Counted from the first letter of the stretch, positions 16,366 through 25,741 are shown. The stretch is DNA of 40,381 nucleotides from an uncultured Porphyromonadaceae bacterium (GCA_947178175.1 CAMWXI010000005.1:1-40381); one strand, 5' to 3'. Numbers and translations: made by a program. Notes: generated from the sequence alone by a model not told the origin.

Positions 16366-17922
16366 TCACTCCTCCTTGTTCTTCCGCCATCCTTTTCTGG
16401 AGCGCATTTTATAGTCGGAGAATTTGTATTCGTTCTTTTCAGAGATGGTTGGTTTCCCATCATGAATCTGGCGGGCAGGAGAGGTCTTGAAATTTCGTTC
16501 GCCGTTCGTTCTGTTGCTGAACCTCTTGTCGTTACCCTTTTTGTCGGAGAATTTACGATCCCCCGTTTTTTTATCATTTGTTCTGCGTTCGTAACCTTTG
16601 CGATCGGTGAAGTCACGTGAGTCGTCAAACTCAGGGCGTTTCTTATTTTTTCTGAAATTCTCATTTCCCCCGTCGAATTTGCGACGCTCTTTAATCCATT
16701 CCCGGTCCGAGAGATGTTTTGTTTTTCCTGGTGCCACCTTTTCAAATTCGGTGTTGGCAACGCTTCCTCCATCAGCGCGGAAGGAGTCGTAGGTGCCGTC
16801 AAAGAGCACATATTCGCGCAGAGAACACTCGAGCGCTCCGTTTAGGATGGGGAATTTGACGGAAGGTTTAAGATGAATGGCATCGAAATGTTCCTCCTTA
16901 TATCCGAGAATCCAGGCATGCCACCCTTTGAAGTCGGTCTTCAGCCAGCGACCGATGTTGCGGTAGAGGGTTTCCATATCCTCCGGACGAAGACGTTCGC
17001 CGTAGGGAGGATTCATCACGAGAATCCCTTCTTCTCCGAGTTCGTGCCAATCACCCATAGAGCAGCAACGAATCTCAATAGCGTCATCAAGACGGGCGGA
17101 GCGTATGTTTTTGCGGGCGATTGCCACAGCTTCCGGGTCAATGTCGCCACCCTTGATTTTGAATGGCGCTTCACATTCTTCGGAATCATCATTATATATT
17201 TCGTCAAACAGCTGTGGGTCGAAGTCCGGCCATTTCTCAAAGGCGAAGGAGTCGCGATAAATGCCGGGATTAGTGTTAGTGGCAATCAAGGCAGCCTCGA
17301 TAAGGAAGGTGCCGGAACCACACATCGGGTCGATAAATTCGCAGTCGCCGCGCCACCCTGTTTTGAGGATAATGCCGGCGGCAAGAACCTCGTTGATAGG
17401 AGCGGCGGTCTGTTCCACGCGATAGCCACGTTTTGAGAGGGGTTCGCCGGAAGAGTCAAGAGAGATAGTGACCCTATCTTCGAAGATATGGACATTAAGC
17501 TGCACTTCTGCACCTTTCAGGCGTATAGAGGGGCGTTTCCCATAGCGGTCGGTGAAATGATCGGCAATCCCATCCTTTACACGATAGGTGACATATTTGG
17601 AATGATTGAAATCTGCACTGTTGACAGTTGAGTCAATAGAGAAAGTGGAGTCTGCCGACATATATTTTTCCCATTCGATGTCGCGCACGGCATCATAGAG
17701 TTCGTCAGGGTTGGAGGCAGAGAATTTTATGATGGGTTTCAGAATTCTCAGGGCAGTGCGGCAACAGAGATTGGCCTTATACATCATAGCGAGGTCGCCC
17801 TCGAAGGAGACCATTCTTCTGCCTATTTCTACGTTTTCTGCACCAAGCGACAGGAGTTCGTCGCGGAGCACATCTTCAAGACCCTGGAAGGTCTTAGCCA
17901 CCATTTGAAAAGTTGATGCCAT
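16366..17922 (-). CDS. THUMP-domain class I SAM-dependent RNA methyltransferase with charged tail
   Basis: Predicted RNA (probably 23S rRNA) N2-guanine methyltransferase, related to the N-terminal half of RlmL. The N-terminus (about 1-165) is a ferredoxin-like plus THUMP RNA-binding region. Motif I is FIDPMCGSGTFLIEAAL (197-211), and GGDIDPEAVAIARKN (258-272) binds SAM. The catalytic NPPYGERL is at 304-311. The enzyme core ends near residue 383. A basic, strongly charged tail of about 135 residues follows (ERRKFDGGNENFRKNKKRP, then repeated RKxxDRKFSDKKGNDKRF-type units), likely disordered and able to bind RNA. It follows ftsZ by 66 bases. The rRNA target position is not predictable from sequence alone. 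Confidence 0.88.
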   Translation of the reverse strand: MASTFQMVAKTFQGLEDVLRDELLSLGAENVEIGRRMVSFEGDLAMMYKANLCCRTALRILKPIIKFSASNPDELYDAVRDIEWEKYMSADSTFSIDSTVNSADFNHSKYVTYRVKDGIADHFTDRYGKRPSIRLKGAEVQLNVHIFEDRVTISLDSSGEPLSKRGYRVEQTAAPINEVLAAGIILKTGWRGDCEFIDPMCGSGTFLIEAALIATNTNPGIYRDSFAFEKWPDFDPQLFDEIYNDDSEECEAPFKIKGGDIDPEAVAIARKNIRSARLDDAIEIRCCSMGDWHELGEEGILVMNPPYGERLRPEDMETLYRNIGRWLKTDFKGWHAWILGYKEEHFDAIHLKPSVKFPILNGALECSLREYVLFDGTYDSFRADGGSVANTEFEKVAPGKTKHLSDREWIKERRKFDGGNENFRKNKKRPEFDDSRDFTDRKGYERRTNDKKTGDRKFSDKKGNDKRFSNRTNGERNFKTSPARQIHDGKPTISEKNEYKFSDYKMRSRKGWRKNKEE

Positions 17923-17988
17923 AGTTGTTATTCAGATTTCGCCGGCGTGAATTTTGGGTTATTTTTTAATTTGGGGTTGGAGTTATTC

Positions 17989-19359
17989 TCAGAAAACAAT
18001 TTTTGGTTTGTCTGAGTCGGAGGAGGGAGATTGGTCGAGAGGCTGAACCTCCTGCTCACCGTCGGATATACGTTGAAGCAGATCGTTGAATCTCGGGTCG
18101 CGGTTATAGGCGGGAGTGCGTTCGATGAGAGCTATCACTTCGTGGTCATCAAACTGAGCGGGGGATAGCACGGCATATTTGTTGCGGGCAAGGTCACGCA
18201 TCTGTTCTGCGCGTTGCTCCACGCCATAAACTTCCTCGATGCGTGTCTTGTTCTTCTCCTCTTCTTCGGGAGTGGTAGGGGTTTTGTCAAAGATGTCGGT
18301 GTCTTTCCCGGCATCCATGACGATTCTGCCGTTATCCTCATCCTTCAGAGTCACGGCAAACCCTGAGGCCAGGACAGTCACCTTCACCTTATCCCCCATT
18401 TCAGGATTGTCGGCAATACCCCATTTAACATCAATGTTTGACGGGAGTTTGGCAGTGAATTGACGTATTTCATTGACTTCTTCAGCGAGCAAGGGGTGTT
18501 CGGCATCCTTAGCACAGGTGAATTTGAGCAGAAGGCGACGGGAAGTGCGAATATCATGAGTCTTGAGCAACGGAGAGTGGAGTGCGTTGAAAATAGCGTT
18601 GGAGACGCGATGCTCACCTTCTCCTATTGCCGTAGATATGATAGCCGTTCCGGCGTCTTTCAGAGTGGTCTTGACGTCCTGGAAGTCAACGTTGATATAG
18701 CATTTTTCAGAGATGATTTCAGAGATGCTCCGTGCTGCATTGGCAAGAGTGTCGTCAGCCTTGTCGAAGGCGTTGAAGAAGTTGAGATCTTTGTAAAGTT
18801 CGAGAAGGTTCTGATTGTTGATGACAAGGAGAGCATCCACATGTTTTTTCATCTCTTCAGCACCGTCAAGTGCCTTGACAATCTTTTTGTCTCCCTCGAA
18901 AAGGAATGGGACTGTGACGATACCGATAGTCAGCATCCCGGATTCTTTTGCCAGACGGGCCACTACCGGAGCTGCCCCGGTGCCGGTGCCACCACCCATC
19001 CCGGCAGTGATAAATACCATTTCTGTCTGGTCGTTGAAGAGTTCACGAATTTCATCTTCGCTGGCTTCGGCACATTGGCGTCCCACTTCAGGGTTGTTGC
19101 CGGCTCCCAGACCTTTGGTAATGCTATATCCCAGTACAACTTTGTTTTTCACCGGAGAGAGTTCCAGAGCTTGTTTGTCAGTGTTGCACACTACGAAATT
19201 CACGTCCGGAATGTTCTGTTGGAACATATAGTTGACGGCATTTCCTCCTCCACCACCAACGCCAATGACCTTGATGATGGCATTGTTGGAGGTAGATTCA
19301 TATTGTGAAGCATCGGCAATGTTGCCCGGAAATGTATTGAGCATGGAATTGGAATCCAT
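17989..19359 (-). CDS. ftsZ: Cell division GTPase FtsZ
   Basis: Tubulin-like GTPase that polymerises into the division ring. The nucleotide-binding start IKVIGVGGGGGNAVNYM is followed by the tubulin signature GGGTGTG at residues 122-128. The segment FNAFDKADDTLANAARSISEII is well conserved, and the synergy-loop region is NVDFQDVKTTLKDAGTAIIS. The 456-aa length reflects a long C-terminal linker. The C-terminus reads FDDHEVIALIERTPAYNRDPRF, then an acidic stretch and DSDKPKIVF. The typical terminal partner-binding peptide of proteobacterial FtsZ is not evident. It is the final classical dcw gene, 36 bases after ftsA. Confidence 0.98.
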   Translation of the reverse strand: MDSNSMLNTFPGNIADASQYESTSNNAIIKVIGVGGGGGNAVNYMFQQNIPDVNFVVCNTDKQALELSPVKNKVVLGYSITKGLGAGNNPEVGRQCAEASEDEIRELFNDQTEMVFITAGMGGGTGTGAAPVVARLAKESGMLTIGIVTVPFLFEGDKKIVKALDGAEEMKKHVDALLVINNQNLLELYKDLNFFNAFDKADDTLANAARSISEIISEKCYINVDFQDVKTTLKDAGTAIISTAIGEGEHRVSNAIFNALHSPLLKTHDIRTSRRLLLKFTCAKDAEHPLLAEEVNEIRQFTAKLPSNIDVKWGIADNPEMGDKVKVTVLASGFAVTLKDEDNGRIVMDAGKDTDIFDKTPTTPEEEEKNKTRIEEVYGVEQRAEQMRDLARNKYAVLSPAQFDDHEVIALIERTPAYNRDPRFNDLLQRISDGEQEVQPLDQSPSSDSDKPKIVF

Positions 19360-19395
19360 CGTTTAGCTGTTTAAGAGGTTTTGAGAGAGTAATAA

Positions 19396-20745
19396 TTAAT
19401 CTAAAATATCGTTTTCATCATCGTCATCAACCGGAGGAGCGAAGATTTTGGAGATTCTGTCGTTGAATCCGCGGAAGAGGCCACGCATTTTCTCGCGGCG
19501 TCTGTCTGAGCCGGACTCGCGGGATGCTTCCTTCTCGTTGATTGTGGCGATTACCTCAGGGGTCTGTCCGGTGTGGGGAATTTCCTCCTTTTCCGGTTCG
19601 CTGAGACACCGGGCATCGGAGAATGTTGCACCTTCATATAGGATGCAATCCACTTCCAGCATTTCATATCCCGGAGTGTGAAGTCCGGAAGTGTGGATAT
19701 AGTCGGGGAGGTGTCCGAGTCTGACATTCATACCGCTCTGACGAGCCAGCAGTTCGATCATGCCGTTGAGGTTGGCTGCGGCGCCGATGCATACTATACC
19801 TCCGGGAAGGTCTTTGGGTTTAATGTTCGCGTATGTGATTTGCTCAACGATGTTGGCCACGATTTCTTCCGTGCGGGCCACGATGTAATTGGAGATGTCG
19901 GAACGTCGTATGCCATGAATGTTGAGGGTGGAGGCGGATTCCTTTGCCAGGGCGTTGCCGTTGGTGATTTTTATCTCCTCCGCACGCTCTTCAAGGAGGG
20001 ATAGGGAGATAAGGTCACGGGTGATGTTGCGGCCGCCTAAGGGGAGAGTTACAAAATAGTTCAGACATCCGGATTTATAGATTGATACCTCAGTTGTCTC
20101 CGCTCCCATGTCTACAAGCATACATCCGAGACGTTTCTCTTCAGTGGAAAGAACGATATGTCCGGCAGCGAGAGGAGTGACGAAATATCCCTCGATATTG
20201 ATGCCTGCTTTATCCTGAATTGCTATTCTCAGATTTCTTTTGATTTCCGGGCGGCAGACAATAATGTCGTAGATAACGCTGATTTCCCGTCCTATCATTC
20301 CTTTAGGAGAAGACGTCTCATTTTTCCCGACAGTGTAAAGACGTGCCACGGCATCCACCACTTCAAGCGAGCTGTCAATGTCAGTTTTGAGAGCGTCATG
20401 ACGCAGTCGGGCTATGATTTCGTCGGTGATTTCCATCTCGTCCGGCAGGGTTATGGATACTTCGTTGGAGATGCTTCGCAGAGAAAGTCCGGAGAGACCG
20501 ACAAACAGACCTGTGATTTTTCGCGGCCGTATGTTGGGGTTGCGTTGTAGCTTGTCAAGGATGCGGGACACCTTCAGGGCAGTCTCCTCAAGGTTGCGGA
20601 CAATGCCATATCTGACAATATCCTTGCACTCCTCCTGCTCCACGGCGATGACGGATAGTTGACCCTGACCGTCATATCGGCCTACGGCACAAATTATTTT
20701 TGAGCTGCATATCTCAATTGCAGCAACTAATCTTTCCTGGTTCAT
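19396..20745 (-). CDS. ftsA: Cell division protein FtsA
   Basis: Actin-like ATPase that tethers FtsZ filaments to the membrane and recruits later division proteins. The N-terminus reads VAAIEICSSKIICAVGRYD (phosphate-1-like), the central SHS2 region includes ITGLFVGLSGLSLRS, and LGCMLVDMGAETTEVSIYKSG is the phosphate-2 motif. The C-terminus contains an amphipathic helix, MRGLFRGFNDRISKIFAPP, the expected membrane-targeting sequence, followed by an acidic DDDDENDILD tail. The 449-aa length is within the Bacteroidota range. It lies 47 bases after ftsQ and 36 before ftsZ. Confidence 0.97.
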   Translation of the reverse strand: MNQERLVAAIEICSSKIICAVGRYDGQGQLSVIAVEQEECKDIVRYGIVRNLEETALKVSRILDKLQRNPNIRPRKITGLFVGLSGLSLRSISNEVSITLPDEMEITDEIIARLRHDALKTDIDSSLEVVDAVARLYTVGKNETSSPKGMIGREISVIYDIIVCRPEIKRNLRIAIQDKAGINIEGYFVTPLAAGHIVLSTEEKRLGCMLVDMGAETTEVSIYKSGCLNYFVTLPLGGRNITRDLISLSLLEERAEEIKITNGNALAKESASTLNIHGIRRSDISNYIVARTEEIVANIVEQITYANIKPKDLPGGIVCIGAAANLNGMIELLARQSGMNVRLGHLPDYIHTSGLHTPGYEMLEVDCILYEGATFSDARCLSEPEKEEIPHTGQTPEVIATINEKEASRESGSDRRREKMRGLFRGFNDRISKIFAPPVDDDDENDILD

Positions 20746-20792
20746 ATATATGTCTGTTCCCTGAGAATGGGATTTTGTCTGTTTAATTTCTA

Positions 20793-21632
20793 TCAGTTGT
20801 CGCGTTGAGTATGATTGATGTCCGGTTGTCCGGTAGGGAGCGCTCCCTCTTCGGGATCTGACGACTCATCCGGAATTATAACCGGATGCAGAGGACCCTT
20901 GTCGCGGCGTGAGGCAACAATCATGCCTTTAAACTTGACGGATATGGTGTCGTATGTGTTCCATCCCTTATAGGGGAGGATATTGCGGTAGGCCGTCAGC
21001 AAGGCAAGGCGTTTTTCCTCAAGACGTGAAGTGTCGCCGAAATTGATGACCTGACCGTCAAATCTGGGAATCAGCAGAATGTTGTCCTTGTCAATTACAC
21101 TGACCATCCCCACGAGCTGACGAAGCAGGGAATCGCGGATCACAAAGCGTGTCACGGGGAGAATATCAACCGGACGAAGGTGTTTCCCGAAATGGCCGCT
21201 GATCACCGGCACATCAGTGAAAAACTCGGCATTCGTGGCAATCTTCTTCCCGTCTTTATTGACGTAGTAGGACTTGTTGCCATCGAAAATCCTGACCTCC
21301 GGAATCATCGGCACCACATCCACCATCAATCTTCCCTGAGAGGTCATAAGACATTCCACATCTTCAAAATTGCTGAAACCCTTAAGATAGTTTTCAATGT
21401 CAAGAGTGTTGACGGTGTTGAAAGGTGCGCCGACAATCCGGTGCTTATATTTTTTCAGTTCCTCCATGACTCCTTGGCGAGTGATGGAGTCAACATGGGA
21501 AATGCCGCGTATATTGACGTCAATACCGGTGCATATATGCTTAGCCGCCTGGTGGTTTGCCCAGACGCTCATGCCGATGGCGTAGGCCAGCAGCAAAATG
21601 AGAACACACCATTTGGCTATCGTTTTTCCCAT
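20793..21632 (-). CDS. ftsQ: Cell division protein FtsQ/DivIB
   Basis: Bitopic membrane protein of the divisome that links early and late division proteins. One N-terminal transmembrane helix (CVLILLLAYAIGMSVWA) precedes a periplasmic portion. The POTRA-like start is VNIRGISHVDSITRQGVMEELKK, followed by a beta-rich FtsQ domain (LMVDVVPMIPEVRIFDGNKSYYVNKDGKKI). The C-terminal region has a YKGWNTYDTISVKFKGMIV segment and a Pro/Asp-rich tail. The length is 279 aa. Position between murC and ftsA confirms identity, since FtsQ is weakly conserved in sequence. Confidence 0.93.
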   Translation of the reverse strand: MGKTIAKWCVLILLLAYAIGMSVWANHQAAKHICTGIDVNIRGISHVDSITRQGVMEELKKYKHRIVGAPFNTVNTLDIENYLKGFSNFEDVECLMTSQGRLMVDVVPMIPEVRIFDGNKSYYVNKDGKKIATNAEFFTDVPVISGHFGKHLRPVDILPVTRFVIRDSLLRQLVGMVSVIDKDNILLIPRFDGQVINFGDTSRLEEKRLALLTAYRNILPYKGWNTYDTISVKFKGMIVASRRDKGPLHPVIIPDESSDPEEGALPTGQPDINHTQRDN

Positions 21633-21680
21633 AGGTTGTTGAATATAAATATAATCAGTTCTTCCGTGCGGATGTGGTCA

Positions 21681-23135
21681 TCAGTATCCGGCGGAAGGAA
21701 GGGCCTTTTGTTGCAAGAGATTCTTTATCTCCGGAAGCAGGAGATCAATGTCTGCAGCTCCCAAAGTCATTAGAATCTCAAAATTACGATTTTTTATCAG
21801 ATTCGGCAAATCTTTTCTTTCACAATATGTTTTTGATGTTGTGATCTCATCCAGAATTGTATAGGAAGAGATTCCTGGAATCGGGAGTTCCCGTGCGGGA
21901 TATATTTCCGGCATTATGACATCATCAGCTTTTGAGAGCGCTTGGGCAAACTGAGGTGCGAAGTCACGGGTGCGGGAGTAGAGATGAGGCTGGAAGATAA
22001 CGGTTAGTTTTTTCCCGGGATATAATTTTCTGACCGAGCGGATTGAGGCCTCCACTTCATTAGGGGAGTGGGCATAGTCGTCAATAAGTACTTGTCCGCC
22101 ATCTTCGGGAGCATCACCTCTCATCCAGATTTCAAAGCGGCGTCGCGCACCCCGGAAAGAAGATAGACCGGTTCTCACGGCTTCGTTGTCGGCACCGGCA
22201 AGGATAGCGGCGGCAGCCGCAGCCACAGCATTGTCAATATTGATTTCCACGGGCACACCAAGCTCGATATTCTCAATTCTCAGTCCATCTGGGCCGTTTA
22301 GTGTAAAGAATAGTCTTCCCGGCTGAAAAACCGTGTCAGAGGCCCACCAATCCCCTTTCATACGCTCTCCCTCCGGATTCCCTGCTGCAAGCAATTCCGC
22401 CGCTCTGTAGCCACTATAGGTGAAGTGGGTCACTCCCTCCTGCAATTGAGGGGAGAGCTGCACTCCGGTGTGTGACAGCAGATAGCCTCCGGGACGAATG
22501 AGAGAGGTGAAGATGGAGAAAGCTTCAAGATAATGTTCGGCATCGCCGTAGATGTCAAGATGGTCAGGATCCGTAGAGGTCACAACAGCGATAAAAGGGG
22601 AGAGCTGATGGAAAGAACGGTCATATTCGTCCGCTTCAATGACGGCATAGTCTGAGAGTGACGACACCATGAGATTGGAACAGGTGTTGCGCAGGATTCC
22701 GCCGAGAAAAGCGTTGCAGGCATTCCGGGTCTGTGCAAGAATCCAGGCCGTCATGCATGTGGTGGAGGTTTTTCCGTGTGAGCCGGCAACGCATATCCCT
22801 TTCAGGGAACGCGTGATTTCTCCAAGTAGTGCCGCACGTTTGATGACACGGAATCCGTTAGAGCGAAACCATGTCAGGATTTCTGAGGAATCAGGCACAG
22901 CAGGGGTGTAGACAACCAATGTTGTGTCCGGATTACGGAATGATTCCGGGATGAGCGATGCGACATCGTTAAAGAAGAGGTCGGCACCCTCGGCCCGCAG
23001 GGCTTCGGTGAGAGGGGAGGGGGTGCGGTCATATCCGGCAACGTTTCGGTTGCAGCTTATGAAATATCTTACCAAGTTGGCCATGCCTATGCCACCGGCA
23101 CCTACGAAAAATATATTTTCAGGAATATTATTCAT
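21681..23135 (-). CDS. murC: UDP-N-acetylmuramate-L-alanine ligase
   Basis: Adds L-alanine to UDP-MurNAc, the first amino-acid step of peptidoglycan precursor synthesis in the cytoplasm. The N-domain has FFVGAGGIGMANLVRYF. The ATP-binding P-loop is CVAGSHGKTSTT (about 115-126), and the central domain has VIEADEYDRSFHQL with the metal-binding region. The C-terminal ligase domain contains VLIDDYAHSPNEVEASIRS and VIFQPHLYSRTRDF. The 484-aa length is normal. The start shares one base with the murG stop (TAATG), consistent with tight translational coupling. Confidence 0.98.
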   Translation of the reverse strand: MNNIPENIFFVGAGGIGMANLVRYFISCNRNVAGYDRTPSPLTEALRAEGADLFFNDVASLIPESFRNPDTTLVVYTPAVPDSSEILTWFRSNGFRVIKRAALLGEITRSLKGICVAGSHGKTSTTCMTAWILAQTRNACNAFLGGILRNTCSNLMVSSLSDYAVIEADEYDRSFHQLSPFIAVVTSTDPDHLDIYGDAEHYLEAFSIFTSLIRPGGYLLSHTGVQLSPQLQEGVTHFTYSGYRAAELLAAGNPEGERMKGDWWASDTVFQPGRLFFTLNGPDGLRIENIELGVPVEINIDNAVAAAAAAILAGADNEAVRTGLSSFRGARRRFEIWMRGDAPEDGGQVLIDDYAHSPNEVEASIRSVRKLYPGKKLTVIFQPHLYSRTRDFAPQFAQALSKADDVIMPEIYPARELPIPGISSYTILDEITTSKTYCERKDLPNLIKNRNFEILMTLGAADIDLLLPEIKNLLQQKALPSAGY

Positions 23136-24235
23136 TAGTCACTGATAATTTTCAGGATTTCATCCACAATTTTTTCATCGCTTTTTTCGTATGCGAGAGC
23201 TTTTATGTTCTTCCCCATTTCCGAGAGTCTGTCGTTGTCGGAGGCGAGTCTTATAATTTCGTCAGCGAGACGGTCTGCCGCCTCTGCGTCAGGAATAAGT
23301 ATAGCGGCGCCCTTGTTGGCAAGAGCTTTGGCATTCTTTGTTTGATGGTCTTCCGCCACATTAGGTGATGGAACGAGGATAACGGGTTTCCCAAGAAGTT
23401 CCAGCTCGCTGATAGAGCCTGCTCCGGCTCTTGAGACGACTAAAGTTGCTGCCGAATAGGCAGATGCCATGTCAGACACAAAGGGAGTCACCACTACCCC
23501 TTTGAGACCTTTCACAGCCTCTTTGGCTTTGGGGAGGAATGATTTCCCGGTCTGCCAAATCACCTGCAATCCGGAAGCCGTAAGATCCCGGATACCTTTC
23601 TCAAGACTACGATTGACGGTGAGAGCTCCCAGGCTTCCTCCAATAACGAGTATTGTCTTGCGGTTCCCGTCAAGTCCGAAACTTTCGCGGGCTTCCTTCG
23701 GAGTACGCACGCCGCAGAGAAGATTTTTGCGAACGGGGTTTCCGGTCTCGACAATTCTGTCTGCCGGAAAGAACCGTTCCATTTCGGGATAGGCAACGCA
23801 TATTTTTTTCGCCTTTTTAGCCAGAAGTTTATTGGTCACTCCCGCGTAAGAATTTTGCTCCTGAAGGAGAGTGGGGACACCTGCTCGTTGTGCAGCCTTA
23901 AGAGTAGGACCCGAGCAATAGCCTCCTACACCGACGGCAATATCCGGCCTGAAGTCTTTGACAATTTTGCGTGCCATCTTCAGACTCTTACGCAACTTCA
24001 GCAGCACAGATATATTTTTCAGCAGATTCTTCCGGTTGAAACCTGCCACCGGGAGTCCGACTATCTTATATCCGGCATCCGGCACCCGCTCCATCTCCAT
24101 GCGGTTTTCTGCACCAACAAACAGGATGTCGCAGTCAATTCTTCCTTTAAGAGCATTTGCAATAGAGAGCGCAGGGAAGATGTGGCCACCTGTGCCGCCA
24201 CCACTGATGAGTATCTTATATTTTTTTCTGTTCAT
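23135..24235 (-). CDS. murG: Undecaprenyldiphospho-muramoylpentapeptide GlcNAc transferase
   Basis: Transfers GlcNAc from UDP-GlcNAc to lipid I, making lipid II at the cytoplasmic face of the membrane. The N-terminal G-loop KILISGGGTGGHIFPALSIANAL and second loop VGVGGYCSGPTLKAA bind the acceptor side. The C-domain includes LVIGGSLGALTVNR, then VVSRAGAGSISELELLGKPVILVPSPNVAEDHQ, which is the UDP-GlcNAc site. The 366-aa length is typical. It starts six bases after ftsW, a common arrangement. Confidence 0.98.
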   Translation of the reverse strand: MNRKKYKILISGGGTGGHIFPALSIANALKGRIDCDILFVGAENRMEMERVPDAGYKIVGLPVAGFNRKNLLKNISVLLKLRKSLKMARKIVKDFRPDIAVGVGGYCSGPTLKAAQRAGVPTLLQEQNSYAGVTNKLLAKKAKKICVAYPEMERFFPADRIVETGNPVRKNLLCGVRTPKEARESFGLDGNRKTILVIGGSLGALTVNRSLEKGIRDLTASGLQVIWQTGKSFLPKAKEAVKGLKGVVVTPFVSDMASAYSAATLVVSRAGAGSISELELLGKPVILVPSPNVAEDHQTKNAKALANKGAAILIPDAEAADRLADEIIRLASDNDRLSEMGKNIKALAYEKSDEKIVDEILKIISD

Positions 24236-24240
24236 GATTA

Positions 24241-25656
24241 TTATTCTATAACACTGACGTTCTGAGCCAACATATCGTCAGGGAGGATTTTGGCTTCCTC
24301 CCGGTTCTCCTTGCGGTCGGTAGTGGTGACCGCATAGCGGCTCACGGAGAGCATGATTCCTATGGCTGTAGACATCACCAGCACAGATGTTCCCCCCTTG
24401 GAAATGAGAGGGAGGGGTTGTCCGGACACCGGAGCCACACCGGTGACGATTGCCATGTGGACCAGCGCCTGAAACACGATAAGCACGGCACATCCCATAA
24501 TCAGGAAAGCCGGGAAGGCCCGTCGACATTTATAGGCTATGCGGCCGGCACGTGCCAGCAGAAACAGATAGAGCATCAGCAATCCCACGCCTCCGAGGAA
24601 TCCGATATCTTCAACTACGATGGAGAAGATATAGTCGGAGAAGGCGAGTGGGAGACGTGCGTTTTCGCGGGAATTGCCGGGGCCGTGTCCGATTAGTCCA
24701 CCATTGGCCTGGGCCATTGTGGCATAGAAGACCTGTCGGTTCTTGTCGGTGACGGTGTCAGTGGGTTTCACTCCTCTCATGAACTCCTTAAGACGATTCT
24801 CATGGGTTTCCATTCGTCCTATACTTCCCTTTCCTGCCGCAGCCGCCTCAGCAATGTTATCTCCATTGGAAACCATCTCAAATTGATTTGTCTTTTCCCG
24901 ACTTTCCTTAATCATGTAGAGCATACCGCCGCTGCATCCATAGATGAGAGCGACAATCAGCAGTTTACGCATCTGAATTCCACCGATAAGGAACATGGAG
25001 ACGCTAACACCCATAAGCAGGATTGTATTGGTCAGACCGTTCACCCAAAGGATGGCGGAGAATATGATGACCACTACAGCTACATAAATCACCCCTCCTG
25101 TTGATACTCCGCCTGGACGCTGAGTGCGTCCGAGTATGGTGGCAAGAAGTACTACTACCGTCAGTTTCACCATTTCCGCCGGTTGCAGGGAGAATCCGGG
25201 AAGGTTGATGGCACGTTGGGCGCCATTGATACTCGCCCCGAAGAAAGAACCGTAAATGAGCAGTATCAGTGAGCCGATGGCACACACCCATGCGAAGCGT
25301 GAGAAATATCCATAATGCACATTCTGAATCCATAATACGATTCCCAGTCCTATTGCAAGGTGGAGACAGTGACTGATGAGTGGGGCATAGACATTCCCAC
25401 CCCGAATTTCAGAGCTTGAGGCGGAGAATAGTTCCACAACCGAGATAATGAGCAGAGAGATATAGATTCCCCAGATGTAGGGGTCATGACGGGCTAATTT
25501 TTTAGGACTTTTTTTCCGGTTGCTAACGGTGTGGGCAGCTTTCCCTTCCTTGAAAGCACGTGAATTTTCTGCAGGACGGGGGGGCGCCACACTCTCATTG
25601 ACCGGCACTCCGTCAATGGTGTGGTTGAAAATGAGGCGTTCTTTTTGTTCAGGCAT
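24241..25656 (-). CDS. ftsW: Peptidoglycan glycosyltransferase FtsW
   Basis: SEDS-family membrane glycosyltransferase that polymerises lipid II at the septum with FtsI. About ten hydrophobic segments are visible, including IWGIYISLLIISVVELFSASS, LLIVALIYGCSGGMLYM and LIMGCAVLIVFQALVHMAI. SEDS signatures include GSFFGASINGAQRAINLPGFSLQPAEMVKL and PLPLISKGGTSVLVMSTAIGIMLSVS. Before the first membrane segment is a cytoplasmic extension of about 55 residues, rich in Lys/Pro, longer than usual. The dcw position favours FtsW over RodA. A paired repeat lies immediately upstream of its start. Confidence 0.95.
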   Translation of the reverse strand: MPEQKERLIFNHTIDGVPVNESVAPPRPAENSRAFKEGKAAHTVSNRKKSPKKLARHDPYIWGIYISLLIISVVELFSASSSEIRGGNVYAPLISHCLHLAIGLGIVLWIQNVHYGYFSRFAWVCAIGSLILLIYGSFFGASINGAQRAINLPGFSLQPAEMVKLTVVVLLATILGRTQRPGGVSTGGVIYVAVVVIIFSAILWVNGLTNTILLMGVSVSMFLIGGIQMRKLLIVALIYGCSGGMLYMIKESREKTNQFEMVSNGDNIAEAAAAGKGSIGRMETHENRLKEFMRGVKPTDTVTDKNRQVFYATMAQANGGLIGHGPGNSRENARLPLAFSDYIFSIVVEDIGFLGGVGLLMLYLFLLARAGRIAYKCRRAFPAFLIMGCAVLIVFQALVHMAIVTGVAPVSGQPLPLISKGGTSVLVMSTAIGIMLSVSRYAVTTTDRKENREEAKILPDDMLAQNVSVIE

Positions 25657-25709
25657 TGATGTTTGAAATGTGTTTTGCTGTATATTAACTGATGTTTCAG
25701 ACGTGTTTT
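25657..25709 (-). repeat. Two near-identical 20-nt direct repeats upstream of ftsW
   Basis: TGATGTTTGAAATGTGTTTT (25657-25676) and TGATGTTTCAGACGTGTTTT (25690-25709) match at 17 of 20 positions, 33 bases apart start to start. They fill most of the 85-bp murD-ftsW gap, the largest gap in this part of the dcw cluster. One copy directly abuts the ftsW start codon. Protein operator or mRNA-leader element is possible; neither is shown. Confidence 0.45.
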
Positions 25710-25741
25710 TCTATCAGTGAAAAGTTTTGAGGCAGACTGTT

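Noticed and set aside
18460-19308. 282-aa plus-strand ORF opposite ftsZ
   Set aside because: Fully antisense to ftsZ, whose motifs are intact; length explained by codon bias of the sense gene.
25552-25567. CACGTGAA sequence inside ftsW as a second parS
   Set aside because: Only the central 8 bases match; both flanks differ from the parS consensus.
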